IMG/VR virus record: IMGVR_UViG_3300043467_000863
Coordinates: 1 to 23,880 of that record
Direction: 5' to 3' (one strand)
DNA from: a virus
Length of the DNA stretch: 23,880 bases
Below the pieces are notes generated by a model. That model was not told the DNA's origin. It was given only the letters and a program-made list of their open reading frames with translations, and made no database searches. Made by a program: the position numbers and the translations under genes. Positions 13,444-20,209 of this stretch are shown in pieces; position 1 is the stretch's first letter; each line of letters begins with the position of its first letter.

Positions 13444-13805
13444 TGATTGAGCAGCTTATCAGCCGGGTGTTCTACGCCCGCAATGTCGCGCACTTCGCGC
13501 ACTGGCGCGCCAAGGGCGACGGCAGCTTCGCCAAGCACATGGCGCTGGGTGAGTTCTACGACGGCGTCATCGACGCGCTGGACCCCCTCGTCGAGGCGTA
13601 TCAGGGTGCCTTCGATCTGATCGGCAACATCCCCTCGCCGGCGGCGCAGATCTCCGACCCCCTCAAGCTGCTTCAGGCCGACGCGGCGTGGATCGAGGAG
13701 AACCACGAGGGCATCTGCGGCGGCAATCGCGCCGTGGCCAACCTCATCGACACGCTGGCGGCTGTGTACCTGTCGGCGATCTACAAACTCCGCAACCTGA
13801 AATAA
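13443..13805 (+). CDS. Ferritin/Dps-like small protein (DUF5856-like, 120 aa)
   Basis: I choose ATG 13443 (TGATG with the preceding stop) over an in-frame ATG four codons upstream. The 120-residue product is wholly helical: LISRVFYARNVAHFAHWRAK, SFAKHMALGEFYDGVIDALD, LVEAYQGAFDLIGNIPSP, then two further helices. The A.R...H..HW....F..H.ALGEFYD motif, with spaced His, Asp and Glu residues, resembles the metal- and DNA-binding four-helix bundle of Dps/ferritin proteins; phage members are known as DUF5856. Whether it stores iron, protects DNA or has lost these functions cannot be told. It is one of the more unusual genes in the tail-lysis interval. It ends 11 bases before the small membrane protein. 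Confidence 0.7.
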   Translation: MIEQLISRVFYARNVAHFAHWRAKGDGSFAKHMALGEFYDGVIDALDPLVEAYQGAFDLIGNIPSPAAQISDPLKLLQADAAWIEENHEGICGGNRAVANLIDTLAAVYLSAIYKLRNLK

Positions 13806-13816
13806 CGGATACAGAC

Positions 13817-13984
13817 ATGGCCGAGATTGATGAGACGAAGGCGCGTCTGCAGACACACGAAGAGGTCTGCGCCCTGCGCTATGAGGGGCTGTGCGCCCGG
13901 CTGAAGCGGCTGGAGGCCGTCAGTCTGGGCGTCGCGGGTTTCATCATCGCCTTACTGCTGGCCATTGTCCTGAAGCTGAACTGA
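13817..13984 (+). CDS. Small coiled-coil/one-TM protein, XhlA- or holin-like (55 aa)
   Basis: The 55-residue protein starts at ATG 13817. The frame is open further left, but that lies inside the previous gene. Residues 1-32 are charged helix (MAEIDETKARLQTHEEVCAL, then CARLKRLEAV) and residues 36-53 form one hydrophobic span (GVAGFIIALLLAIVLKLN). An N-terminal coiled coil followed by a single C-terminal membrane anchor is the plan of XhlA-type phage membrane proteins that help holins. It lies ahead of the endolysin, holin and spanins, so a lysis accessory role is a reasonable inference. The next gene starts on its stop (TGATG). Confidence 0.65.
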   Translation: MAEIDETKARLQTHEEVCALRYEGLCARLKRLEAVSLGVAGFIIALLLAIVLKLN

Positions 13985-15030
13985 TGGCCAACCAGAACAC
14001 CGATCTCACGGCCGTCGACGCCGAGCGGATCGCTGTGTGGGAGGCGTGTGGCCGCAACCAGACCGTTGCCGCCAACAAACTTGGCTGCTCTCGCGACGCC
14101 ATCGTGAAAGCCATTCGCCGCACCTTTGGGCCGGAGGGCGCGCCTGCCAATTTCGCGCACCAAGAGACGGTGGTGGAGCCTCTGCCGCCATCCGACTTGC
14201 CATTCGACGAGCGGCTGGCGACCATGAAGGTGCGCAACAATCTGCGCATCAATCACGCCCGCGCGGCGGCTTGGCAGACTGTGCGAGTGCCGATCTCCGG
14301 GCCATACGGCATCTGCTGGTTTGGCGACCCGCACCTTGACGACCCGTTCTGCGACCTCGACAGCGTCGAGCGCCACGCGCGCATCTGCGCCAACACCGAG
14401 GGCATGTACGGCGCGAATGGCGGCGACAGCATCAACAACTGGGTCGGCAAACTGGAGCGGCTGTATGGCGAACAGTCGGCCACGGTGTCCGAGGGCTGGG
14501 AACTTGTCGAGTGGCTGCTGAAAGATCTCGGCGTCCGGTGGCTGATCTGGCTGCTTGGCAACCACGACACGTGGAACACAGGCAAGCGCATCTTTGACGG
14601 GCTGAACGCCAACCGCATCCTCATGCGCGACTGGGACGCAAAACTCAAACTGGTGTCGCCAGACGGTGCGGATGCTACGGTATGGGCGCGTCACAACTTC
14701 AAGGGTTCGTCAATCTACAACGAGTTGCACGGCCTCAAGCGCGCGGCCATGATGGATGAACACGCCGACATCTACGCGGCGTTCCACATCCACACGTTCG
14801 CCACCGGCAACATCGAGTTGCCCGGCGGGCGTCGGGCTTGTCTGGTGCGGGCGCGCGGCTACAAGGACGCCGACGATTACGCCCTCAAGGGGCAGTTTAC
14901 AGAACAACGTGATGGGCAGTCTGTCGTGACAATCGTGACACCTCGCGCCGGCCAGCGTCCGCTGGTGCAGGCGTTTGACAACGTCGAGATGGCGGCTGAC
15001 TTCCTCACGTTCCTCCGGCAAAAGGAATAG
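13984..15030 (+). CDS. HTH-fused calcineurin-like metallophosphoesterase (348 aa)
   Basis: ATG 13984 overlaps the previous stop. Residues about 11-47 form a helix-turn-helix resembling those of terminase small subunits (ERIAVWEACGRNQTVAANKL, SRDAIVKAIRRTFG). The catalytic part holds the metallophosphoesterase motifs in order: GDPHLD (D115, H117), GGDS (D148), GNHD (192-195), H237 and H268-I-H270 in AAFHIHTF. The dinuclear metal site is therefore complete, and the enzyme should be active on a phosphoester such as nucleic acid or nucleotide. A classical lambda-type phosphatase lacks the HTH. Its location among lysis genes is unusual. It may act on nucleic acid late in infection, or be a passenger gene carried in this module. 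Substrate unknown. Confidence 0.85.
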   Translation: MANQNTDLTAVDAERIAVWEACGRNQTVAANKLGCSRDAIVKAIRRTFGPEGAPANFAHQETVVEPLPPSDLPFDERLATMKVRNNLRINHARAAAWQTVRVPISGPYGICWFGDPHLDDPFCDLDSVERHARICANTEGMYGANGGDSINNWVGKLERLYGEQSATVSEGWELVEWLLKDLGVRWLIWLLGNHDTWNTGKRIFDGLNANRILMRDWDAKLKLVSPDGADATVWARHNFKGSSIYNELHGLKRAAMMDEHADIYAAFHIHTFATGNIELPGGRRACLVRARGYKDADDYALKGQFTEQRDGQSVVTIVTPRAGQRPLVQAFDNVEMAADFLTFLRQKE

Positions 15031-15033
15031 CGC

Positions 15034-15534
15034 ATGGCCACCCTTACACCCCGTCTCGGAGAACCGCTCTGGCTGACCCACGCGCGCAGCCTTGAGGGGT
15101 TGCGGGAGGTTCCCGGCCCGAAACACAATCCCCGCATCTTGCAGTGGCTGGCCAAGCTCGGCGCGTGGTGGAGCGACGACGAGACGCCGTGGTGTGGCAC
15201 CTTCGTCGCGCACTGCGTGGACGCGGTGGGCATAAAGCCCGCCAAGGCTTGGTTCCGCGCCAAGGCGTGGCACGATTGGGGCCAGCGGGTGCCGCCTCAA
15301 GTCGGCGCGATAGTCGTCTTCGCGAGGGCTGGCGGCGGTCACGTTGGCTTCATTGTCGGCGAGACGGCCACACACTACGCGGTGCTGGGCGGCAATCAGG
15401 GCAACATGGTCAACGTCACCAACATCCAGAAGAACCGCATGATCGCGTGCCGCTGGCCTTCCGGCCAGCCGTTTGCCGCCACGCCGCGCCTGCCGAAGGT
15501 GGCGGCGGTCGCGGGCAACGGGAATGAGGCGTGA
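15034..15534 (+). CDS. Endolysin-like peptidase/amidase (TIGR02594/CHAP type)
   Basis: Peptidoglycan-cutting lysis enzyme. ATG 15034 has AAAGGAATAG just upstream, near the stop of the previous gene. The 166 residues hold the NlpC/P60-CHAP layout: ARSLEGLREVPGPKHNP (about 17-33), catalytic C54 in DETPWCGTFVAHC, H103 in GGGHVGFIVGE, and the polar N121 in GGNQGN. This is the TIGR02594 pattern used by many phages of alphaproteobacteria and others. There is no signal peptide and no separate wall-binding domain, so a holin is needed to reach the wall; that gene follows. The tail (about 145-166) is low-complexity. Its stop overlaps the holin start. Confidence 0.83.
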   Translation: MATLTPRLGEPLWLTHARSLEGLREVPGPKHNPRILQWLAKLGAWWSDDETPWCGTFVAHCVDAVGIKPAKAWFRAKAWHDWGQRVPPQVGAIVVFARAGGGHVGFIVGETATHYAVLGGNQGNMVNVTNIQKNRMIACRWPSGQPFAATPRLPKVAAVAGNGNEA

Positions 15535-15761
15535 TGCTCACCCGCCTCATGCGGGCGCAGGAGATCGCCCTGTGCCTGATCCGCAAGTGGTGGCGCCCGC
15601 TGACGTGCGTCGGCATCGCCGGCTCGATGATCGTCCACGGCGTCGTGCTGCCGCTCATGACGCGCGCACACCCCGACTTGACTGGCCTTGCGGCACTGGT
15701 CACCGCCTGCGCGGCGGCATTTGCCGTCCGTGAGTGGGGCAAGATGAAAGGTATCGAATGA
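15534..15761 (+). CDS. Putative holin (75 aa, two membrane spans)
   Basis: ATG 15534 lies in TGATG with the endolysin stop; GTG 15531, one codon earlier, is also possible. The protein has a basic start (LTRLMRAQEIALCLIRKWWR), a hydrophobic span (TCVGIAGSMIVHGVVLPLM), a short loop with TRAHPDLTG and a second span (LAALVTACAAAFAVREWGK), ending in a charged tail. WRP.T..GIAGS..V.G....P and AAAFAVREW are familiar from the holin family of gene-transfer agents and alphaproteobacterial phages (three-TM type; I count two clear spans plus an amphipathic start). It would form the hole that releases the endolysin. Confidence rests on pattern and context. Confidence 0.75.
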   Translation: MLTRLMRAQEIALCLIRKWWRPLTCVGIAGSMIVHGVVLPLMTRAHPDLTGLAALVTACAAAFAVREWGKMKGIE

Positions 15762-16171
15762 ACCCGCTGGCCGTCTATGTTTTGGCTGCCGCCGCGCTGG
15801 CCAGCTTTGCCGCTGGCTGGACTGCGCGCGACTGGAAGTCCGACGCGGACGCCCTCGCGGTGGCGCAGCGGGCGGAGAAGGTGCTACAGCGCGAGCAAGC
15901 CAAGGCAGACAGCATGGCGGAGGAGTACGAGCGGGCGCGGGCCAAGATTGAGCCGTCGCGCGTCGAGGTGCGAAGCAACATCCGGGAGATTTACCGCAAT
16001 GTCGAAGTTCCTGCTGAGTGCGCTGCTGGTGACGCTGTTGTCGGCTTGCTCGACGCGACCCGTCGCGACGCCAACAGTGCGGCTTCAGGCCAACCTCGCG
16101 GCGAATTGCCCGCCGGTGCCGGCACCCCCAAGCCCGCTGATCGACCCGCTCCGCGTCGAGTGGGAGGCTGA
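15758..16171 (+). CDS. Inner-membrane spanin, Rz-like (137 aa)
   Basis: ATG 15758 overlaps the holin stop (ATGA). Residues 3-22 form an N-terminal membrane anchor (PLAVYVLAAAALASFAAGW) and residues 25-75 a long charged coiled coil (ARDWKSDADALAVAQRAEKV, then AKADSMAEEYERARAKIE), with a Pro/Gly/Ala-rich tail. This is the inner spanin plan: anchor plus periplasmic coiled coil. The outer partner starts within it in another frame, as in lambda Rz/Rz1. The pair fuses inner and outer membrane at lysis, so the host should be Gram-negative. Sequence similarity to lambda Rz is not obvious; the call rests on topology, length and the overlapping lipoprotein. Confidence 0.8.
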   Translation: MNPLAVYVLAAAALASFAAGWTARDWKSDADALAVAQRAEKVLQREQAKADSMAEEYERARAKIEPSRVEVRSNIREIYRNVEVPAECAAGDAVVGLLDATRRDANSAASGQPRGELPAGAGTPKPADRPAPRRVGG

Positions 16172-16259
16172 GATACTGCTGATGTACGGCGACTGCGCCG
16201 CGCGGCACCGGCTGACGGTGGAAGCGTGGCCGGAGACTGGTAAACTGCCTCAAAAGTGA
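15999..16259 (+). CDS. Outer-membrane spanin, Rz1-like lipoprotein (86 aa)
   Basis: The ATG 15999 frame is embedded in the inner spanin gene and continues 88 bases past it. The first 17 residues, MSKFLLSALLVTLLSACS, are a lipoprotein signal ending in the lipobox LSAC, with the lipidated Cys at 17. The mature part is short and proline-rich (CPPVPAPPSPLIDP) and ends in a helix (RVEWEAEILLMYGDCAARHR). Lipobox, Pro-rich stretch and embedding in the Rz frame match Rz1. It joins the inner spanin across the periplasm. The unusual extension beyond the Rz stop is common in environmental phages. Confidence 0.85.
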   Translation: MSKFLLSALLVTLLSACSTRPVATPTVRLQANLAANCPPVPAPPSPLIDPLRVEWEAEILLMYGDCAARHRLTVEAWPETGKLPQK

Positions 16260-16272
16260 TATAAGGTGCGCC

Positions 16273-16926
16273 ATGGCCACGACGATGACATTCGAGACGC
16301 TGAAGGATGATGTCCGACGCTACCTTGAGCGCGGCTCATCGTACGCGGCTGACGCCGTCGTATACGAGCAAATCCCCCGGCTGATCAACCTCGCCGAGCG
16401 CCGCATTGCGCGCGAGCTAAAGGTGCAGGGTTTCATCGCCGTCGTGTCCGACACGCTGACGGTCGGCCAGTCCGTGTACGCCAAGCCAGACCGCTGGCGC
16501 GACACCATATCGATCAACATCGGCACCGGCGCGTCGCTGGCCAACCGCACCATTCTGTTCGGCCGCGACTACGAGTATTGCCGCACGTACTGGCCGAACG
16601 AGAGCCAGACGGACACGCCGCGCTTCTACGCCGACTACAATTACGACAACTGGCTGCTGGCGCCCACGCCGGCGCAGGCGAACCCCATCGAGATCATGTA
16701 TTACGAGTTGCCGCCACTGCTCGACGACACCATCCAGACAAACTGGCTGACGGAGTATGCGCCGCAGCTTATCCTGTACGGCACCCTGCTTGAGGCCACG
16801 CCGTTCCTGAAGAATGACGAGCGCATCGGCACGTGGCAGCAGTTCTACGACCGCGCTGCCGCGATGCTCAACGGTGAAGATTTGGCGAAAATCTTCGACC
16901 GCGCAGCAGTGCGCAAGGAGGCATAA
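16273..16926 (+). CDS. Head-to-tail adaptor protein (SU10/phiEco32-like type, 217 aa)
   Basis: ATG 16273 has AAGGTG 7 bases before. The protein starts MATTMTFETLKDDVRRYLER and has a helical front with YEQIPRLINLAERRIARELK (about 35-55), a beta segment with LTVGQSVYAKPDRWRDTISI, then FGRDYEYCRTYWPNESQTDT, RFYADYNYDNWLLAPTPAQA and YYELPPLLDDT. It ends in helices with LTEYAPQLILYGTLLEATPF. This is the usual layout of adaptor proteins of podoviruses such as phiEco32/SU10 and resembles T7 gp11 and P22 gp4 in fold. It would sit under the portal as a ring, joining it to the hub encoded at 20210. It directly precedes the second fibre gene with no gap. Confidence 0.75.
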   Translation: MATTMTFETLKDDVRRYLERGSSYAADAVVYEQIPRLINLAERRIARELKVQGFIAVVSDTLTVGQSVYAKPDRWRDTISINIGTGASLANRTILFGRDYEYCRTYWPNESQTDTPRFYADYNYDNWLLAPTPAQANPIEIMYYELPPLLDDTIQTNWLTEYAPQLILYGTLLEATPFLKNDERIGTWQQFYDRAAAMLNGEDLAKIFDRAAVRKEA

Positions 16927-19647
16927 GTGAGCTACACATCCGTTTTCGGTGGCACTACGATTTTTCCCTCGGACGTGTCCTACCTCTCGATCGCGCTCAC
17001 GGTCGACACGCCCCTCGAGTGGCCGCTGGAGAGTTCCGGCAACCTCGACCCGGCGGCGCGCATCATCGACGTGACACCGGACGCCAGCGGCCGCAGCATC
17101 GTGATGCCGGACGCCACGCTCACGGGCGCCGGGCAGACAATCCTGTTCAACAACATCGACGCCACCTTCAGCTTCTTCGTCAAAGATTTCGCCGGCAACA
17201 CCCTCGCCACCGTGACACCCGGGACGCAGTGGCAGGTCTACCTTGCCGCCACCACGACAGCCGCCGGCACTTGGCGTGTGTTCCAGTACGGTGCCTCCAC
17301 GGCCACGGTACAGCCGTCTGCGCTGGCCGGCTATGGCCTGACAGTCACCGGCTCGACACTGTCACAGTCGCTGCCCGTCACCACCCTCTCGACCACGGGC
17401 GTCACGGTGTCTGTCGCCAATCGCGCCTCCGCCTTCGTGTGGACGGGCACTGGCGCGGGTACGCTCAACCTGCTCACGGCCGCCGCAGCCGGCAACAACT
17501 TCTTCATCTTCGTGCGCAACGAGGGTGGCGGCGACATGACCGTCGAGCCTGCCGGCACGGAGACGATCAACAGCGACGCCAATTTGATGCTGCGCCCGGG
17601 CGACAGCGCCACGCTCATCACGGACGGCACGACGTGGTACACCATCGGCCTCGGTCGTCAGGCCGTCTTCGCCTTCGACTACACGTCGATCAGCGTCACC
17701 GGCGGCAACTACACGCTGGCCGGCGCCGAGCTGAACCGCATTGCGTACAAGTTCGTCGGCCTGCTGACGAGCGATGTGTACATCATCGTGCCGCCGACCG
17801 TGCAGCAGTATTGGATTAACAACGCCACGACGGGCGCATTCAGCCTGTTCGTCCGCACCAGCGGCAACACGCCGAAACTCGTCGGGCAGGGTGCCAAGGG
17901 CATCTACTACTGCGACGGCACGAACATCATCCTCGGCTCAGATCCCACGACGCTCACCACGCCAATCGTCATCAGCGACGGCGGCACGGGCGCGACAACG
18001 GCGTCTGCCGCGCGCCTCAACCTCGGCATTACGCTGTTCGCAGATCCCATTGTCACGGCCACCTCGGGCGCGTCTGTCCGCACGACCATCGGCGCGGCGG
18101 CGTCTGGTGCCAACACCGACATCACCAGCCTCGCCGCCGGGCTTGGCACTGCCGGCGCGCCGTCGTACTCCTTCACGGGTGACCTCAACACTGGGATGTG
18201 GTCGCCCGGCGCAGACACCGTAGCGGTAAGCACTGGCGGCACGGAGAGGATGCGTCTCGACAGCGTAGGCAACCTCGGCCTCAATGTCACGCCCGTCGCT
18301 GGCTACGGCAACTCCATTCAGCTTAAACAGGCAGGTGCCAGTGCTGTTAGCTCCCTGCTGCAGCAGTCAGTTGGTACGGATAATCAGAACCTAGAACTGC
18401 TGAACAATGCCTTGCCGCCAGCAGGAGGGTACACCGCTGGGTACAATTACACGTACACCGGGGCTTCCGCCACCATGTACAGGTCGGAGAGCGGAGCGCA
18501 TAAGTGGTTCAACGCACCTACCGGCACGGCGGGCGCTGCGGTTACCTTCGCCGAGCGTATGCGCATCGATAGCACCGGCAACGTCGGGATTGGGACGAGT
18601 GCGCCAACTGCAAAGCTGAACGTAGCCGGAGATACCATAATCTCTGGTAACGCCGATGCGCGGCAAATTGGCTTCAACTTTTACGGAACGAGCCAGTACA
18701 ACTTCTACGTCGATGGCGCGACGGATGCCGCCAGAATGACCATCAGAAGCGGCACAACTAGCGTAGCGACCTTCGACAGCAGCGGCAACGTCGGCATCGG
18801 CAACACCCCCTCGGGCACCTACAAGCTCGAAGTCACGGGCGCGGCGTACACCTCGTCAATGGTCCTTGGCGCAGCCCTGCCTGTGGCCAGCGGCGGTACG
18901 GGCCAGACGACCTATACGAACGGCCAACTGCTGATCGGCAACACCACTGGCAACACGCTGGCTAAGGCAACGCTCACCGCCGGTTCGGGTATCTCCATCA
19001 CCAACGGTGCGGGTTCGATCACCATCGCCGCCACGGGTGGGGGCGGCACAGTCACTTCGGTCGGCGGCACTGGTACGGTCAACGGCATCACGCTGACCGG
19101 CACGGTCACCAGCAGCGGCAACCTCACGCTCGGCGGCACTCTTTCGGGCGTTTCGCTCACCTCGCAGGTATCGGGTACGCTGCCTATCGCCAACGGCGGC
19201 ACGGGGGCGACCACAGCCGCCAACGCGCGCACGGCGCTGTCGGCCGCCGCGTCCGGCGCGAACACAGATATTACTGCCCTCGACCAAGACGTAACGGTAA
19301 CCGCGACGGGCACCATCTCTGCCTCGACGATAGGCTATCGCGGCATTCCGCAGAACGCACAGGCGGGCGCATACACGCTCGTTCTTGCCGACGCGGGTAA
19401 GCACATCTCGAACACAACTGGCGGTTTCGCCATCCCCGCCAACGGCACCACGGCGTTCCCCATCGGCACGACCATCGTGCTGTACAACAACAGCAGCAGC
19501 AGCCAAAACGTCACCATCACCACGGACACACTACGGCTGGCAGGAACGGCGACGACGGGGACACTGGTGCTGGCGCAATATGGTCTCGCCACTTGTGTCA
19601 AAGTTAACACGACAGTGTGGGTTGCTTCCGGCGCGGGCCTAAGCTGA
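16927..19647 (+). CDS. Second long tail fibre protein (906 aa)
   Basis: GTG 16927 is directly after the adaptor stop, with AAGGAGG at 16915-16921. The N-terminus SYTSVFGGTTIFPSDVSYLS, then EWPLESSGNLDPAARIIDVT and MPDATLTGAGQTILFNN, is a virion-binding module I recall from environmental podovirus fibres (about residues 1-110). Beta modules follow (NNFFIFVRNEGGGDMTVEPA, VFAFDYTSISVTGGNYTLAG), then shaft repeats with DGGTGATTASAARLNLGI and several RMR(L/I)DS.GN(L/V)G(L/I) motifs. From about residue 620 come modules shared with the first fibre. The end, with AGAYTLVLADAGKHISNTTG and WVASGAGLS, is a tip. I infer a second receptor-binding or side fibre. Its position after the adaptor resembles T7-like fibre order. 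Confidence 0.82.
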   Translation: MSYTSVFGGTTIFPSDVSYLSIALTVDTPLEWPLESSGNLDPAARIIDVTPDASGRSIVMPDATLTGAGQTILFNNIDATFSFFVKDFAGNTLATVTPGTQWQVYLAATTTAAGTWRVFQYGASTATVQPSALAGYGLTVTGSTLSQSLPVTTLSTTGVTVSVANRASAFVWTGTGAGTLNLLTAAAAGNNFFIFVRNEGGGDMTVEPAGTETINSDANLMLRPGDSATLITDGTTWYTIGLGRQAVFAFDYTSISVTGGNYTLAGAELNRIAYKFVGLLTSDVYIIVPPTVQQYWINNATTGAFSLFVRTSGNTPKLVGQGAKGIYYCDGTNIILGSDPTTLTTPIVISDGGTGATTASAARLNLGITLFADPIVTATSGASVRTTIGAAASGANTDITSLAAGLGTAGAPSYSFTGDLNTGMWSPGADTVAVSTGGTERMRLDSVGNLGLNVTPVAGYGNSIQLKQAGASAVSSLLQQSVGTDNQNLELLNNALPPAGGYTAGYNYTYTGASATMYRSESGAHKWFNAPTGTAGAAVTFAERMRIDSTGNVGIGTSAPTAKLNVAGDTIISGNADARQIGFNFYGTSQYNFYVDGATDAARMTIRSGTTSVATFDSSGNVGIGNTPSGTYKLEVTGAAYTSSMVLGAALPVASGGTGQTTYTNGQLLIGNTTGNTLAKATLTAGSGISITNGAGSITIAATGGGGTVTSVGGTGTVNGITLTGTVTSSGNLTLGGTLSGVSLTSQVSGTLPIANGGTGATTAANARTALSAAASGANTDITALDQDVTVTATGTISASTIGYRGIPQNAQAGAYTLVLADAGKHISNTTGGFAIPANGTTAFPIGTTIVLYNNSSSSQNVTITTDTLRLAGTATTGTLVLAQYGLATCVKVNTTVWVASGAGLS
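18778..18910 (+). repeat. Module shared with the first fibre gene, partner copy
   Basis: Encodes GNVGIGNTPSGTYKLEVTG and AAYTSSMVLGA followed by LPVASGGTG. The matching stretch in the first fibre is 10771-10900. Protein sequence is almost the same, while third codon positions differ widely. Confidence 0.78.
18880..19210 (+). repeat. Fibre shaft module, copy 3
   Basis: Third instance of the GGTGQTTYTNGQLLIG / TGNTLAKATL / GTGTVNGITLTGTVTSSG block seen twice in the first fibre. It is in the order of the copy at 9721. It may be a recombination site between the two fibre genes. Confidence 0.75.
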
Positions 19648-20033
19648 TGTCGGGTGTCCTTTGCGCACCGACAGGCGGTCGTGTACCCTTGTCGTACTTG
19701 GGCAACGCGGTAGTCACTGTTGGCGTCCTTAGCAGCACCAACTATGGGTTTATCAGCAACCAAGGCAGCATTCTTCCGCAGACTTGGGCGGCGTCGGGTC
19801 TACCTGTGCGCTCTCTGTACGGCGGCGGGTCAGGGCCGTATTTTATCGTTTTTGAAGTAACTGGTGTCGCGCCGAATAGCGGCTGGACTACGCTGACGAT
19901 AGGCTCAGACAGCTACCAGAGGGTTGATGCATCCTACTCCGTGGGCACCACCAGCAGATGGCAGTGGTCTTCTCTCCCGAGTAACCCGTTCGGCACTACC
20001 GTAGGCGCGACGAGGGACATCACATGGTCGTGA
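19647..20033 (+). CDS. Small beta-sandwich tail-tip-like protein (128 aa)
   Basis: I choose ATG 19647, in TGATG with the fibre stop, over the in-frame ATG 30 bases upstream. The protein has STNYGFISNQGSILPQTWAA, VRSLYGGGSGPYFIVFEVTG, WTTLTIGSDSYQRVDASYSV and SRWQWSSLPSNPFG. The pattern YG(F/Y)....GS..P.T..G..V..LY....F...F.G....W.T......Y......Y......W.W...NPF recurs as a terminal domain of phage tail fibres, to my recollection. Here it forms a separate small gene. It may attach to the end of the second fibre as a tip or chaperone. There is no signal peptide. The next gene starts within its last 10 bases. Confidence 0.7.
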   Translation: MSGVLCAPTGGRVPLSYLGNAVVTVGVLSSTNYGFISNQGSILPQTWAASGLPVRSLYGGGSGPYFIVFEVTGVAPNSGWTTLTIGSDSYQRVDASYSVGTTSRWQWSSLPSNPFGTTVGATRDITWS

Positions 20034-20200
20034 CGATCCAGTATCCGGCGAACGTCGCCGAGTGGTACGCCCGAGGCACGGGCCTCCAAGGCGGTGAAGA
20101 GGTGTACTTCGAGGTGCCTGCGGTGTTCGACGCCAGCGGCGCGTGTGACGTGCCTGCCACTGACGCAAAGGTACTGCAGTTCCTCGACACCGCGATTTAG
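20024..20200 (+). CDS. Small hypothetical protein (58 aa) before the hub gene
   Basis: ATG 20024 overlaps the preceding gene by 10 bases and has GAGGG 8-12 bases upstream. The protein starts MVVTIQYPANVAEWYARGTG and continues EEVYFEVPAVFDASGACDVP, ending TDAKVLQFLDTAI. The compact mixed sequence has one cysteine and no membrane segment. Its stop overlaps the Shine-Dalgarno AGGAG (20199-20203) of the hub gene, so it is probably part of the same translated unit. I do not recognise the family. A small tail-associated or fibre-linked protein is likely from context alone. Confidence 0.65.
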   Translation: MVVTIQYPANVAEWYARGTGLQGGEEVYFEVPAVFDASGACDVPATDAKVLQFLDTAI

Positions 20201-20209
20201 GAGCCTGCT

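Noticed and set aside
7492-19647. Diversity-generating retroelement acting on the fibres or propeller
   Set aside because: No reverse transcriptase, template repeat or adenine-biased variable region is seen in the window; one outside it cannot be excluded.
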